From Colius striatus (taxonomy: Eukaryota; Chordata; Aves; Coliiformes; Coliidae), in NCBI RefSeq assembly GCF_028858725.1, contig NC_084776.1:4216001-4280000 (forward strand): DNA of 64,000 nt. The letters are read 5' to 3'. A program made the position numbers and the translations under genes. The notes beneath the pieces are model-generated. The model did no database searches, was not told where the DNA came from, and saw only the letters and a program-made list of their open reading frames with translations. Shown here piece after piece: positions 37,901 through 64,000 of the stretch (its first letter is position 1; the number at the start of each line of letters is the position of its first letter).

Positions 37901-40900
37901 TTCCTTTTGAAGATGCTTTAGCAGGATGAGGCTGAACCTGTTCTGTTGTGCTTCTGCACCTAAACATGGTAGTGTTCTTGAGGAGATGCAGTGGATAGAA
38001 AGAGAAAATCTTGTAATATTGGCATTAGGTAGTCAAGTAGCCTTTCTCTTCAATACACAAAAACTATTCTGGAGTAAATCACTGCTGTGCTCTCAGAGAG
38101 TTTTGTTGTTGTTGGACAGCTCTACGCTCCTTGGCAGCATTAAACTACCTTTGGTTGTTCTAGCAGCAGCCAGCCATCAGTCAGCCACCCTCACCTTGTA
38201 AATGATGGGGACTCAGATTATAAAACTGCAGGCACTATTGCCATGTGTGGTCTGGTCTTGGTGCCACAGGCAGCTCCCTGAATTTGGTTGTGCTTGGGGC
38301 ATGGTGAGGCTTTTGTGGGGGGAAAAAAAAAATAATCTCTTTTAACTTAGAGATCAAAGAATTGGAAATCATTCCCTGGAACAGTTTATGTGGAAAGTGT
38401 CCCTGCCCATGGCAGGGGGTTGAACTAGAGGCTATTTAAGGTCCCTTCCAGCCCAACCCATTCTGTGATTCTTTGAAGCATAATAGTGAGTTTCCCTTGC
38501 TGTTAAACCTGGCACCGAATTTCTTCTGCAAATTAGTCTTCAGCTTTTGGTTGAAGGATCTTGTTATATCTCTGTTAGATTGAAAAGCCTTCTGTTAAAT
38601 GTTTTTTCTGTAATTGAATCATCCTTAGACTTTTGGTTGTCGTTGGTTCAGACACTGGTTTTCTTTTCTTACAAGGTATTGCTTCTGCTCTTGAATAGTT
38701 TGTGACCCTGTCACCTTTGCCAGCCCGCAGCACCATCCCAATGTGTCACTTCAGTGGCAAGAGGAAAAAAAGGGGAGGGATCCTCTATTAATGCAGTAAA
38801 TGTTTCTGTAGGTGGATGATGACTTCATACCACAAGATTACAGACTGCAATACCGTAAGAGTACTGCCAGTCACTTTGAAGATGTGTACGTTGGCTCGGA
38901 GACAGAGTTCATAGTGCTGCATATTGATCCTCATGTTGATTACCAGTTCAGAGTCTGCGCCCGGGGAGACGGTCGGCAGGAGTGGAGTCCGTGGAGTGTC
39001 CCTCAGATCGGCCACACCACGCTGGTTCCCCATGGTACTGGTTTGTTGCTCTTCATCTCACTTGTGTCATCAGTGCAGCACTCCTGAAGGTCCATAGCTG
39101 AATGACAGCTATCCATATCAAGGTGTCCTTAGCCTTGATGTACGTGTGTAATGTGTGATCAGCAGTCCTTTTGTCCTGCAGTTATCTCCCAGTGTTAGGG
39201 ATAGTTAGATTCATAGAATCATTATGGTTGGAAACGACTTTTAAGATCAAGTCAAATCACTAGCCTCACACTGCCAAGCCCACCACTAAACTAAACCAAA
39301 TCCCTCAGGACTTCATCTATGTGTCTTCTGAATATCTGTAGGGATGATGCCTCCACCACCTCCCTGGGCAGCCTGTTCTCTTCACTTGCAAATTTTGAAG
39401 AAGAGTGGGTAGTGAAGGTTTGCCTTTGCCTACAAGATGACTTTGCAGGGAGTGTAGCAAAGATTGAACTTCTGGTGAACTCTGTCAGCTGGGAAATACT
39501 TTTTGTAATTGCAAATTACTTCAGAAAGAAATCATGAAGAGGCAAAACCACCCCCTGTTCTTAATGTAGCTTCAGCTTCATACGAGGTAAACTGAGTGGA
39601 TGTGATTTTGCACAGACTAGCCAGCTGAGTTGAGGTTCATGCTTTTTATGCCTTGTTTGAGGGTTTTGGTTTTATTTTGCAGAATGGACAACTGGTTTGG
39701 AGGGTTACAGCCTGAGCAGTCGAAGAAACATAGCGCTTCGAAACGATTCTCAGTCATGTGGTGTGCTCTACTCCAAAGCTCCTACTTATTTCTGTGGGCA
39801 AACATTAACATTCAGGCAAGTACTTTCTGGGAGGCTGTTTGGTGCAGCTCCTGTGAGCCAAACTTCCTCTCCAGTCCTGTACATCTAATTGTAATTAAGC
39901 TTGAGTCATGATGTGAGTTTTACACTAGCAAGGCCCCAGTCAAGGTGGTGTGTCTGTGTGAGTTTTCAGCTCCCTTCTCTTTACTTCTGCTTCTTGGCTC
40001 TTTAGGAAAACACTTGGATGTTTTTGGAGGACCTGCACTTGTCTAAATCAGAGATGAGTGAACTTTGATGGGAGGTAAAGTACAGTCCATGCTGGACAGG
40101 TCTGAGGAATGTTGAACTTTGGTGGTGAGAAGCCAGTGGGAACTCACCATTGTTCTTAACCTTGGTCAGTGGGTGCTTCCCTCCCCACACTGTCTCCGCG
40201 CTTTGAAGACTTGGGACATGTAAAGATTATGTGTGCTGTTGGGGCAGGCAAGGATGACAGTCTGGCACTGGTGTCTTTAACATCTAGTGCTACTAAGACT
40301 ATGCTTGAAACTGGCATTAGAAAATCCTGTGTGGAGATTCTGAAGTTCAAGAATGAGGAATGTCCTTGTGGATATGTCAGTCGTGTTACAGACCTCGGAG
40401 ACTGAAGCTTCATTCCATCTTTCCCTGGTTAACTGCTTGCTGCACGTTAGGCAACCTCCAAAGGCAATTTAAGGGGGTTGTTCATGGTATTTTTTAACTT
40501 ATTCCATGGTATTTCATTTCTCTCTTCCTGATAATGAATTATCTTGAGGTAGCTGTAGTAAGAAGATGGATTCAGCTGCCCTGTCTGAGATGGGATAAAA
40601 AGATCTAAAGCTTTCATTTGAAATCTGCTGCTAGATTTAACATCTCTTGGCTCAGAAATGCCTGTGAAATGAAAGGCAGAACTTTGAGGTTTCCCTTGAT
40701 TCTCTTTCAGACCATTCCCTTTTAATCCGTTTTTATTGGTAACACATGAAAATCTTTTGCTGTACATTTTGGTAGCATGGACTCTTCTCCAAGAGGAGAT
40801 TGTTTCAGGATGACAGAGCACTTAACAAGCACATGTCCACAAGAACTATAATGACACAAAATATTGAGGTATAAGATAACCATAAAAATCGGTTGTGTTC

Positions 40901-43900
40901 CTCTTCCAAGGTCCAAGAGGAGCTTCTTGTTTGGAAGTGTTGTAAGATTTTTCTGAGCAGGGAGATGCAGCAGATGCAGTGCTTGGCTTTCTCCATCTGT
41001 TGAACAAGAGTTTATTCACAAGGGGATAAGTGGCTTGCAGAGCAAACCAAATTAGCAAGGTTCACATTACAGATGTTTGTGAATCAGCTTTGTGTGCGTG
41101 TGTTGGGGACACAGGCACACCTCATCATGCAGAGTGAAGCTGGGATTAATGCAGTGCTTTGATCTGCTTTTTAAAGACAGCCTGGTTCAGCTGCCCTCTG
41201 AGGTGAGGCATTTGGACAAGGTGTAGGAAAACATCATTGCTTTTGGTCAAGAGGCATCCAGTTTCCTTGCAGCCTTGAGGGAGCTGCTTAGGAAAGGGAA
41301 TGTTTCTCCCCAGTGACCTGCTCTGCAGCTGTCTAAAGCTTTTGCTGGCAGTAGGAAGCCACAGCCAGTCTGGCCAGGATGGTGATTTGGGATAATCCAA
41401 CAGATGCCCTGAGAAGATGGTGCTGACTTTGTCAGGAACCCACCAGGACTCCACTGACAGCAAATACAAAGGAAGAACTCATCAGCACCTGGATTTACTT
41501 CTCTGTGCTCTGAGACAAATGGAAGCTGGTGGTGGTTGGACTGGTTCAGTGTCTGTTCTGCAGTGACAGAGGCAAGGTTTTGCTCTGCAGTGCTGGAAGG
41601 GGTGAAAATGGACTCAGTGTCCTATTGAGTATCATTCCCACATGTCCTGTGAGTTCTTACCAATTTTAAGTCCCAGTGAGCATAGAGGCCGGAGAACAAC
41701 TCTTTAACTGTGAAAGGAAGCTTAGGAGATTGTGCAGTGGTGCTCTGTACTGTACCTGGGCTCTTTGTTTTGGGCTGGTTCTTAACTGCTGAAAAATTAA
41801 AACCTAAAAGGCACAGTGATCTGTGCTGGATCCTAGTCCTGTTCCCTGTGCATGTGAGAGGAAAAGCCTCTGCAGTTACAGGTGGGCTGTTGTCTTGAAC
41901 ACTCAGGTTGTGCTTCCCCTTTATGGTATAAGGAAGAATTAGCTTTCCTGTTACTTGTCTGATGGTTTTTCCTTCCTACTGCTGCTAGTCCAGGTTACCT
42001 TGCCAGTGCTCTGCAAGGAGCCTGTGTAAATGAACACAGAGTCACAGGGTAATGCTTCTGTTCTTTACTGGGTTTATAATTAGGCACTTTTGGGTCATTC
42101 CTGTGACTGCACAGACATTAACTTCCAACCCCAAACTCCAGAAGGCTTAACCAGGGATGGAATGAATTAACAAAGTTTACAGATAAACAGCTGTTTGTAA
42201 AGCTTCACCAGTAACTCAGAGTTTAAAATGTGGAGTACCAAAATGACTTGGCAGTGTCCCTTAAGCCTGTTTTGACTGAACACTCTGCCTCATTTCCAAA
42301 TTCAAAGCTGCTTGGATATTTACATCTTTTCCTTTTTTCTGCTTTGCTTCACAGCACAAAGCTTTTGCTCTCATAGTGACATTCTCAGGGGACTGAAAAG
42401 CCTAAGGGAGTGCAAAAGTAAAACATGGTTCCAATTTTATCGTCCCTGTTTGTCCTGCAAGGTTAACTCATTGTGTGCCAGTCCACTGCCACTTCAATTT
42501 CCAGTTCCTAAAAGGTTCTGCTGAAGTTTTCATGTTGTTTGGTAACAACCACATATAGTGCTGTTCTTTCTCTCAAGCTGTAATGAAAACGTTTGACTTT
42601 CTAGAAAAGACCATCTGAGTTTCCTGAGTCACTTGAGCTCTTCTAACGTATGATTTAACCTCTTTGGGAGATGGCAGTAAAGAGAAAGGACTTGCATAAA
42701 GAAGAGCCCTTCAGTATACAAACTGTGCAGCCTCACTCAGCTGCTGGGCCCCCAAGGGAACTGCAGCCCGGGTCCTTTGCACAACGTGTTTGCTTTTTCT
42801 TCAGACATTCTTTCCCAGGACCAAAATCCTAAATGCAGCTGAGCAGAAGCCAGACTTGTAAATGCTCTTCTAGGCATTGTTTTTAAAACATTGTTGCAGG
42901 AAGTTGATTTATTAAAACCCAACAAAGTAATCCACCTTCAAGTCCAATAACCTCCCCCCACCAAAACACATCAGCCTTTCACCCCTGTTTAACAGCAGAA
43001 CAAATATAGAGGGACTCAAAACTCCCCTGTTTATTCATGACTGTTAAATACCTGCTGAAAGTAGAGCTGTCTTGCCATCCTCTGTGATGGTGAGCAGTAA
43101 CCTGGGATAGGTGAGTGTAGTTTTGCACAGTGAAAATAATTTCAAAGGACTCTGAGCTGTGACAGTGGAGAATTTTATGAAATAACAATGAAAGCTTGCA
43201 GGAAGCAGTCATGTTTTGTAGAAATTAATAGCTAGAGCACTGCTGAGTGGACCCTTTGGGAAGGCTGTGGTTGGATTTTGGGTCATTCAACAGGGATGTC
43301 ACCAAAAGAGGGGGAGTTTGTTTGAAAGCCACAGAGCTCGGTGCAGAGGTTGGGTGTGACAGTGTCTTCTTGTCTGGATTTCATTGTATGTTTTGATTTA
43401 AAGCTTCAGGGTCTGAGTTAACTTTTTGCTTGGTAGAATTGAAACAGTGGGCCAGCCCGACAGACGAGACAGCCTGGGGGTATGTGTGGAGCAGCAGAAT
43501 GGCTACGACTCTCTGCAGAGGGACAAGGCTGTGTGCATCAGCACCAATGGTGAGGCTCAAGCACAGCACTGAACTATTTGATCCTTTTTCTTTCTTTCCC
43601 CGAACCTGTACTTTCTGGTTCTTTTTATCCCTGGATCACATATAATCAACTTCCTCCACCTTTTACATTGATGTATCTTGTGCAGTTAAAATCTTTGAGA
43701 TCATGGATCTCCTTTTTCTGCTTGCAGTTACTGGAGCCTGTCTGATGTGACAAAGGAATGCAGAAGCTTTGTTTTCCATTTCTATTTGCCTGCAAAATTG
43801 AGGAGTCAGAGTATGGCATGTTAGTAGGCACAGGAAATGAGAAGTAACATTTGGTGTCTTGGCTGTTTTAGGGGCAGTCTTTGTAAATGGAAAAGAGATG

Positions 43901-44125
43901 ACAAACCAACTGCCTGCTGTTACTTCTGGATCAACTGTGACATTTGACATGGAAGTTGTGCAGTTAGGCCCTTCCAGTAACGAGGCAGGAAACTTCAAGC
44001 TTCGAGTAACCATCAGCTCCAACAACAGAGAAGTGGTCTTTGACTGGGTACTTGATCAGTGCTGTGTCTCTCTGTATTTTGGATGTTCGTTTTCATACCC
44101 AGGTTGGAAAGTTTTGGTGTTTTAG
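31935..44125 (+). CDS. CRLF3: CRLF3 (cytokine receptor-like factor 3); eight coding exons
   Basis: Exons: 31935-32057, 34571-34778, 36566-36653, 37114-37291, 38812-39034, 39683-39815, 43437-43549, 43872-44125 (TAG). Total 1320 bp, 439 aa, against 442 in human. Exons 1-2 encode a helical, coiled-coil-like N-terminus (LLLQEAEESIEAARSYRREL). Exons 4-5 encode a fibronectin type III module ending in the class I cytokine-receptor signature WSPWS (exon 5). Exons 6-8 encode the conserved C-terminal B30.2/SPRY-like region (GYSLSSRRNIAL to GWKVLVF). No signal peptide or membrane segment is visible, so it is cytosolic despite its name. Work in other animals links it to neuroprotective erythropoietin-like signalling in insects and to platelet microtubule stability in mammals. 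The exon 6 donor is AG|GCAAGT, a GC-AG intron. The start METAEAE-like MEAEAE lacks the four extra human N-terminal residues. Confidence 0.97.
38362..38476 (+). mobile_element. CR1 LINE 3' fragment, sense
   Basis: 'tgtccctgcccatggcaggg', 'ggttgaactagaggctattt' and 'aaggtcccttccagcccaac' followed by 'ccattctgtgattctttga' match the CR1 3' end. It sits in CRLF3 intron 4, about 340 bases before exon 5. Confidence 0.92.
39212..39385 (-). mobile_element. CR1 LINE fragment, antisense
   Basis: 'tagaatcattatggttggaa', 'actgccaagcccaccactaa' and 'ctccaccacctccctgggca' followed by 'gcctgttc' reproduce the reverse complement of the CR1 3' region. It lies in CRLF3 intron 5. Confidence 0.93.
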
Positions 44126-46900
44126 CAGTGAGTGAAGGGATTTTTGGTTTTGCTATAAAGTGTGATGTTAAAACCTGGGATTCCATCTGTCTGATGTCAA
44201 TCTTAACAAAATCCTGTCTCTCTACTACTTGAACTCCTCTCTGTTGTACTTTGTACTGGATTCATTGACAAAAAAGAGTTGTGAAACGTCAGATTTTTTT
44301 TTATCTACTCTGGAAAAAGTTAGAAACAGGCATTTGTGTAGGCAAATTAATTTAAGCACTCCAGAAGACCTTTCCCTTTTTCCCTCCAGACTTGATTTTT
44401 GTCAGTATTTCATTGTACTCTAATCTCAGGGTACATGTGTTGTATAGAATTAACTTTGCTTAGTGCTGCTGTTCTGTGAAATAAGCCTGTAAATGTTTAG
44501 GGGGTAGAGGGGTGGTAACGGACCAAAGCTTTATTTATACCACTCAGAGAGCGGAGTCTTTAGCCCAGTGCTGTCCTGCTATGCTTCCTTGTACACAATG
44601 CTGCCTTAAGAGTATGAATGGATGCACCAGCCACTCCTTCTATGCACGGTACTGTTCATTCCTCCAGAGCAATATGGCTCTGTTATTAGAGGGCTGAGCC
44701 TTAGTATCTGTTTACATGTGTAGCCAGCCTGTAAATGTCTCACTTAAGTGCCTTATTTCCAGGTATTTCTTGACCTGTTTTTTTGTGTTGTCACTTGGAA
44801 TATATTTTCTAGAGTAGTTGCATGGTGATGCTTACATCAAGGTAGTGCAGGGGCTTGCCTCAGACTAGATCAATGCCTAGAGAATGGTTGTCCTTACCTG
44901 CTCCATCCTCTGTGGTTACAGTTCACCGTGTAGCCTGTCAGACACATCTTGGCAATTTAGTACTTGGGCAGGACATGCAGAGGGTCAGCCACTGTTCTTC
45001 AGAACCCTTCTAAGACTTGGAGCCAACCTTCTGTCTGTTGTCCAATGCAGGAAAGGCTGTTCTGATGCACAGATGCCCAATAGCTCCCTTCCTGCAGCCA
45101 CTGGGTGTAGGGTCCCAGCATGGGGAGGGACAAGGCTGCCCATGGAGATCCACCTGGGAGAGAGGGGAGACAGCTGAAGGCAGACCCTGCTGGCACAGGA
45201 GTAACCTCTGGCAGTCAACATGGAGCAGAGGGTGGTAATGTAGTGCACTCTGCCATGGAGTAGGATGAGATAGGAAATGACTGTGAATTATTTGGCTTCA
45301 GAAGTTACACAGTTACCACCATTTCCCCTAAGGAGCAACTGATCAGAATGAGGTTATCAAAGAGAGCCTGTTCCTGCTCAAAAGATGGCAGTACTACTGG
45401 ATTTAAAGACTAGGTTAAAGAAATGCTCACTGAGGGCTTTCTTACCTCAAGTTCAATAGAAATTAAAATCTATTTTAGCACATCAATAGCAGTATTTTTG
45501 TAAAAATTAAGACAATCATTCTGCCCTTTTCCCTTCAAGGCCAACATACTATATTAGCCCTTCATGCTAGCATAAAAGGCTTCATTTACATCAGATTAAT
45601 ATCCCCCATACTCACATTGTCAGTACAAAAAGATTAACCATCCTGCCTGCATTTTTTTCCCCCAAGAATCTGTAGTAGGGGTACAAGAATTTCAGAAAAT
45701 ATAGGCTTTTGGTATTTATACAAGAAAAAAGGCAAGAGCAGATTCAAATGTATGCAAAGAACTTGCACATGGCAGATTTAGGTTGGAATTTACTGTAAGG
45801 CATGAAGTGAGGAAGACTGGACACCTGCAGATATATTTTCCAGTGTTAGCAACAAAGCCTGCAGTATTCTCAGTTTTTCAAGCTTAACTGTTTCACTATT
45901 AGCAAGATAATACTGGCTTATCCTGTACTTTCAGTGTTCCTTTGCATTACCCTGTGAAGAGTATTTTCAGTACTTTTGAAATATGGGTTTATTTCCTGTA
46001 GCCAAGGAGGATCAAACAGTGTCAGTCCTGGTGAGTGGGTCAGGCTGGCAGCTACCTTCAATCTCAGTAGTGCTGGTAATTTTACTCACACATCCAGGTG
46101 TCAGGTACTAGTTGTCACTTAGTACTTTTATCCTATGGAAACTTAAAATTGTGAATATCTACACTTCAGAGGTACTGACAGGTCAAGTACCTCTTTATCT
46201 GCTTTTGAGGAGCTACTCAGAGTATTGGTTCTGTGGGACATTTGCTTGCCTGTTAGAAAATAAAGCTTAAGCCTTGACTTCAGGTACTTCCAGAGCTGGT
46301 AATGCCACATCAGTTTGTTCAGAATATACATACAAAGCATCTTAAGCTGCCTGTGAAGGGCTGGAGGCCCTGGCTGCTCCCCTGGGGCTGAGCAGGGCAA
46401 TAGAAGAAATAGCTTTTCTGCCTTGTGTGGAGCTGTGTTGAACAAGGGCAGCTTGCCAATGGTGGGCTTTTCTGTCATTTTATTTGTTGGGTTTTTTTTT
46501 TTAACTTGGCATAAGCCCAGCTGTCCAAATTGCACATCAGGTACTGTTCAGCCACCTCCTAGAGCTGCACCTTTTAAACCTGGGAGGGGCAAAGAGTCTC
46601 AAGGCAAGAGACCTGAGTAAAAGTAACAAAAGATGCAAAGAATCAGAAGGGGCTCGAATTAGGAAGGTTGAAATGCACTTCTTCCCCTGTGGAGTTCAGC
46701 TGGAGAAGACTTGAGACATCTGGTGCAGTTTTTCACCTGCTCTTGGAGCCTTGCAAGCCACAGAGTGTTAACTGCTTATGAAATCCAATCCTGAAAGTTG
46801 TTTTCTTAAGCTAGTACATTCACTTACCTCAGATGAGCCTTAATGTGTCAAGTGACATTTGATTTTTTTTTTTTTTTTTAAATAAAAGTTTTATCCCTCA
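44126..46900 (+). other. Probable CRLF3 3' UTR with alternative poly(A) signals
   Basis: No further exon is seen after the CRLF3 stop. Two canonical AATAAA hexamers lie at 46259-46264 and 46881-46886; the second follows a T17 tract and is followed by a GU-rich stretch (cagtgtgtggtctggtg), the classical downstream element. The UTR would be 2.1-2.8 kb. A shorter UTR using a weaker signal cannot be excluded. Confidence 0.45.
46881..46886 (+). terminator. Candidate distal CRLF3 poly(A) signal
   Basis: AATAAA followed within about 20 bases by a GU-rich element, the best-formed cleavage site context noticed on the plus strand after CRLF3. Confidence 0.5.
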
Positions 46901-46909
46901 CCAGTGTGT

Positions 46910-49085
46910 GGTCTGGTGAATTATTTACTGGGGCAAAGCTGAGCATTCCTGCATCCTGGGAACACACCACCATGTACTCTAGGGCCCTGCACCCATCTGT
47001 TTTTTTTAAACTATCTTTTTTTCCAATTTCTGTCCCTCAGAAGTGCAAAGTTTCAGGTTTCTCACCTGTGCACTTACCTTTATTACCAGCTGAAGTTCAG
47101 AACTTCACTGACATCTCTTGCAAAAACAGTAATTTCCCATCTGTTAAAAAAAGTTACAGCATCTGTAAACTACTGTTCTCCACATTCTAGCACAGCTGAT
47201 TTGTCTCTCTCTTACTGTTCCTATCTCCTTAATGTTATATTATATGGTGTAACTCTTACACAGTTGTAGTTTTTGGCCACCATTACTGAGCAAGGAGCAA
47301 AAGTCTTTAATCCTCTTTCAACAAAGTCCATGTTGAACTACACACAGCTTTAGCCCTAGCTCTGCCTTACTTAGAGCCTGCTCCACTGCTTTGGTCTCTT
47401 CTAAAGGAAAAATCGCTTGAGAGCAGGAAGGAAGGTTGCTGATGGAGGAGCTTTCTCTTAAACACACCATTCATATGAAAAACTTTCTCCATGGTAACAT
47501 ACCAAATATTTCACCTAATGAGTACTTTTCCAGTCCCAAATTAAGCAACCTCAGACCAGCAGGTTCCAGTAGGAATGAAAACTTACCTACTTGATGCAAA
47601 GCTCTCGTTTTCTCAGCTGTGAAATGGCAGCAAGAGGTGCAGAACCAGGCTTGGGTCCACTGGGAACACCCTCACTGAGGTGCTGGTCACTGATGGCACT
47701 GAGCTGCTCTGTGAATTAAGAAACATTGAACAGTAGCATCAAAATTGGCCTCACAGAATGGCTCGTGCATTCTCAAAGCAAACTGCTGGTTTGGGAGAGG
47801 TTGTATGATTTGGGGGGTTTGTTTTGGTGCTTAATGAAGTAAATCAGCACAGTTCAAGTTTACAACTGCTTCACTCCAGGTAGTGAATCTTCAGTCCACC
47901 CTCCCAAAAATTCAAGACACACTCAGAACGACATAGGCTTAAGGTTAACAACTGAACTTCATCTAACAATTTTGAATATAGTATTTAATGCACTGAATTA
48001 AATATTCAAGTCATATGTTAGGTTCCAACTTGGGGTTCACAGACCTGTTAAGATGATCATCCAATACAAAACATCATTAAAATCTGCCATGAACACATGA
48101 AATGATGGCTTAGATGAACTTTTCCCATTTTAAAGATGAAAGCATAGCAGACAACTACAGTCTGAAGTCAAGTTTACAGAATCCAGGTGCCAGACCTTGT
48201 ATTTCAGTATCTGCATCATTTCTAACATATTAAAAACGGGTTTTCAGTGTCTGGTATTCAAGTCACTGTTTGCCCCAGCAGCACAATTCCTTGCTGGTTT
48301 TTAGTACCTGGAAGGTCACAGAATCACAGAATCTGAAGGGTTGGAGGGGACCTCAAAAGATCATCTAGTCCAATCCCCCTGCCAGAGCAGGACCTACAGC
48401 CCCAGAGAAGCATCATTTCAAACTGATACCAATATAAACATTGCTCCAAATAAACTGTCTTGTAAAATCAGTCTGAATCATCAACCACTTGCATGTAAAA
48501 ACCATACCAAGTCTTATTTTTGTAACTGACACAATTGATATGTCTCATTTTCAGTTGTATACATTACAGTTCTAAACAGTAACACACAACTTACAGATCC
48601 CTCTCAGGTATTCGGCTCTGCCCCCATTAAAGGAGAATGGAAGGTTTTATCATCTGCCTAAAGCCCTGGTAATTATGGAGACACCTGAAATACAACAAAA
48701 GGACTGGACAGAACCTTGGCTACCTTTATAATGATGTGGCAAAGGAAGAACATGTACCCAAATTTAAAAGGACATGCAGAAGAGAAAGTTTTCTACAAGG
48801 TGCTGCTCATGGCCTTTCTGCATGCACACACAATGACTGGACACCATCATGGCAGATTTTATATTACTGAACTTTATGTACAAAAGCTGATTTCCAATAA
48901 AACATTTAATGTAAAAACAATGGTTCATTTAAACAACCGAACTGGGGGGGTTGGTTGGTTTGTTTGGGGTTTGGTTTTGTTTTTACATCTACTGTACCAT
49001 TCAAATTCTTTTTAACCAGCTTACAGGTTATCTTCAAAATCTATCAAAGGTACATATAGAAAAGGCATCTTTATAAATAGAAAAC
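46910..49085. other. Convergent intergenic gap between CRLF3 and SUZ12
   Basis: Contains only short chance reading frames, one CR1 fragment (48316-48405) and a G/T-rich low-complexity patch around 48945-48985. No gene or RNA is recognised. Confidence 0.6.
48316..48405 (-). mobile_element. CR1 LINE 3' fragment, antisense
   Basis: 'tcacagaatcacagaatctg', 'gttggaggggacctcaaaag' and 'atcatctagtccaatccccc' are the reverse complement of the CR1 terminus, including two copies of the terminal octamer. Confidence 0.93.
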
Positions 49086-49103
49086 AAAGGGATTTTTTCA
49101 GCT

Positions 49104-49109
49104 TTTATT
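49104..49109 (-). terminator. Candidate SUZ12 poly(A) signal
   Basis: AATAAA on the minus strand about 1.86 kb after the SUZ12 stop codon. The implied 3' UTR length is close to the roughly 2 kb I recall for mammalian SUZ12. Confidence 0.55.
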
Positions 49110-50965
49110 ATAAATTGACATGACATACAAAGTTTACTGGACAGAAGTAATTTCATTACTATTTTTGGGGGGCTCACCAACTTTTTGTGCAAACAATGCT
49201 AGCCTTCTTTTAAGCATTAAGAGCATAACTGCTTAAGAAATGACATAAGCAATAATTCTAAACTACATCTCCCCTAAAATAATCTATTTTTTACATATGT
49301 GCACAGCTTTAGCAAATTAAAGCCAGAGAGAAATGCTCGATGTACTATCCAGAGGCGTAATTAGAGTTTGCTAAAACTCAGACAGCTGGCAAATTCAAGG
49401 AGTTTGTAATGAAAGCTGCAGTTTCCCTCTTTCCTATTTTGTACACAAAATCAGTGACTAAGAACTTAATACTGGATGACAAATCACATCCACACCATTA
49501 GTTAAATAGTCTCACAGTTAAACACATCTTAAGGACCATCAAAATCAGTATTTACATTTTATAAATTTCTGAAGACACCATTAGAAAGCTTATATACCCC
49601 TTACACAAACAGGGAACTGCATCTCATGGTGATGGAATGAAATAAAAAATTAAAAATACCTGTATTTACAGCAGCATTGTTCCTTTATAAATAAAGAATA
49701 TGAAAAATGCAATATTTTAAGGATAATAAAAAATTGAGGTGATGTCACTCAACCACAGTGCTTGCTGGAATAAACCCTTCGGTGCTGATACTGTACCAGT
49801 AGTGAAACCACTTTCCATTGGAAAAAATCTGTAAACGTATGCATAAAATGTGTTAACAGCAGTGCAAAACTGCTCAAATATAGTTCAGTCAGCGTCTTAG
49901 TATCTGTATTGAATACAATACATCACAGAATACTTGCATAAGAAGTGCAACACATTTTCTGGTCCAATTTTACAGTGCATTTTTCCCTCAAGAGTGGCAT
50001 CTTGAAAGCCAAAGCTAAACCTATGGCCTGGACTTGCAGTCTGTCCTCAGGCAAAACAGCAGGCATAAAACTCCAGAGAAGTTATTCGATGTCATGCCCA
50101 CATCCTGACTAGAGACTCTCGGCTTTAGCATGGCACACTACGACGTGGAACCCCAGGAAAAAGGGTTGCCATCAAATTGTGTAACTGTGTAAATGGGTAA
50201 GAAAAAGATAAAGGAGCTAATGTTCAAGTTTAAAATGGTACACTGGGTGATCAATACATCAGAATTATCCACGAAAACCAAACTGCTGGGAACCTGAAAA
50301 AGCCAAGGTGGTACTTCACTGTGTCTGTAACGTGAAAAGCCAAGATCTTTCCAAACAGGCACGAGACAAAGGAAGTGCTAAGTTTGCCAACTTTGATAAT
50401 TTTAGTGTAAAAAAAAAAAATTGATTTGTTAATTGATGATCAATTGATAAATGATTTCAAATACAAGGATCAAGGTTAAACTTTAAATAGTGAGATGTGA
50501 TTTTCCACAAAAAGCTAACTGGAGAATTTCTAAATAAGAAAAGCAGAAACTGTATCCCAATCCCCTTTCCCCAATGTTTCACAACTCCGTGGTAGGAAAA
50601 ACAGCCAGGTACAGATGCAAAAATCTCAATATAAAAACATTTTACATAGACTTAAATTATGTAAATCCCATAAAGTTCTTAAGACACTAATTACTAAAAT
50701 TACAAAAAGATTTTTGTATTGCTCTTCATGCCTCAAACTCTTAGAATATTGTCATTACATCACCAAAACTGATATACATGTAGTACTTGCATAAGTAACT
50801 GAATAGAAACCCTGTTAAAACAATATCCTTGTTGAAATCATTTATTTCCATCCAGCAGTGCCTGTTTGGAATCTCTGTATTTTTGTGTGTAATTCTTTAT
50901 AGAGCTCATGCACCCTAGAACGTCACTTCAATGCTTGTCCGTTGAATGGCAATCGGCTTCTGACT

Positions 50966-64000
<13,035 letters not shown>

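Overview
This is a stretch of bird nuclear genome. The coding exons are short, separated by ordinary GT-AG introns, and encode clear orthologues of four vertebrate proteins. The only interspersed repeats I can recognise are short, diverged 3' ends of CR1 LINEs, the commonest avian retroposon. CpG islands mark the gene starts. I cannot name the species.

Layout, left to right. (1) 1-3.4 kb, minus strand: an apparently decayed gene immediately downstream of ADAP2. It has a GC-rich island with half of a RING-finger signature and an internal 31-bp minisatellite, then a TRIM-type coiled-coil exon carrying an in-frame stop. Position and orientation match RNF135 (RIPLET) in mammals. (2) 5.3-12.3 kb, minus: ADAP2, ten coding exons, 367 aa, complete. 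(3) 12.3-14.8 kb: CpG island of ADAP2, then sequence with no gene I can see, apart from a perfect 67-bp tandem duplication. TEFM, which sits here in mammals, is not visible. (4) 16.07-31.33 kb, minus: ATAD5, 23 coding exons, 1820 aa, complete. (5) 31.0-32.3 kb: CpG island shared by ATAD5 and CRLF3 (606 bp between their start codons), with two perfect GTCACGTGAC palindromes and a palindromic CRE. (6) 31.94-44.13 kb, plus: CRLF3, eight coding exons, 439 aa, complete. (7) 44.1-49.1 kb: CRLF3 3' UTR and the convergent intergenic gap. (8) 49.1 kb to the right edge, minus: SUZ12, the last eleven coding exons (574 aa). The N-terminal exons lie beyond base 64000.

How the genes relate: ATAD5 (PCNA unloading) and SUZ12 (PRC2 core subunit) act on chromatin. 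ADAP2 is an Arf GAP at membranes, reported in mammals as interferon-induced, and its decayed neighbour would have been a RIG-I pathway ubiquitin ligase. CRLF3 is a cytokine-receptor-like cytosolic protein. ATAD5 and CRLF3 share a divergent promoter; CRLF3 and SUZ12 converge tail to tail. All exon boundaries below were derived by hand from splice consensus, reading-frame phase and remembered family sequences. For each complete gene the exon lengths sum to a whole number of codons.
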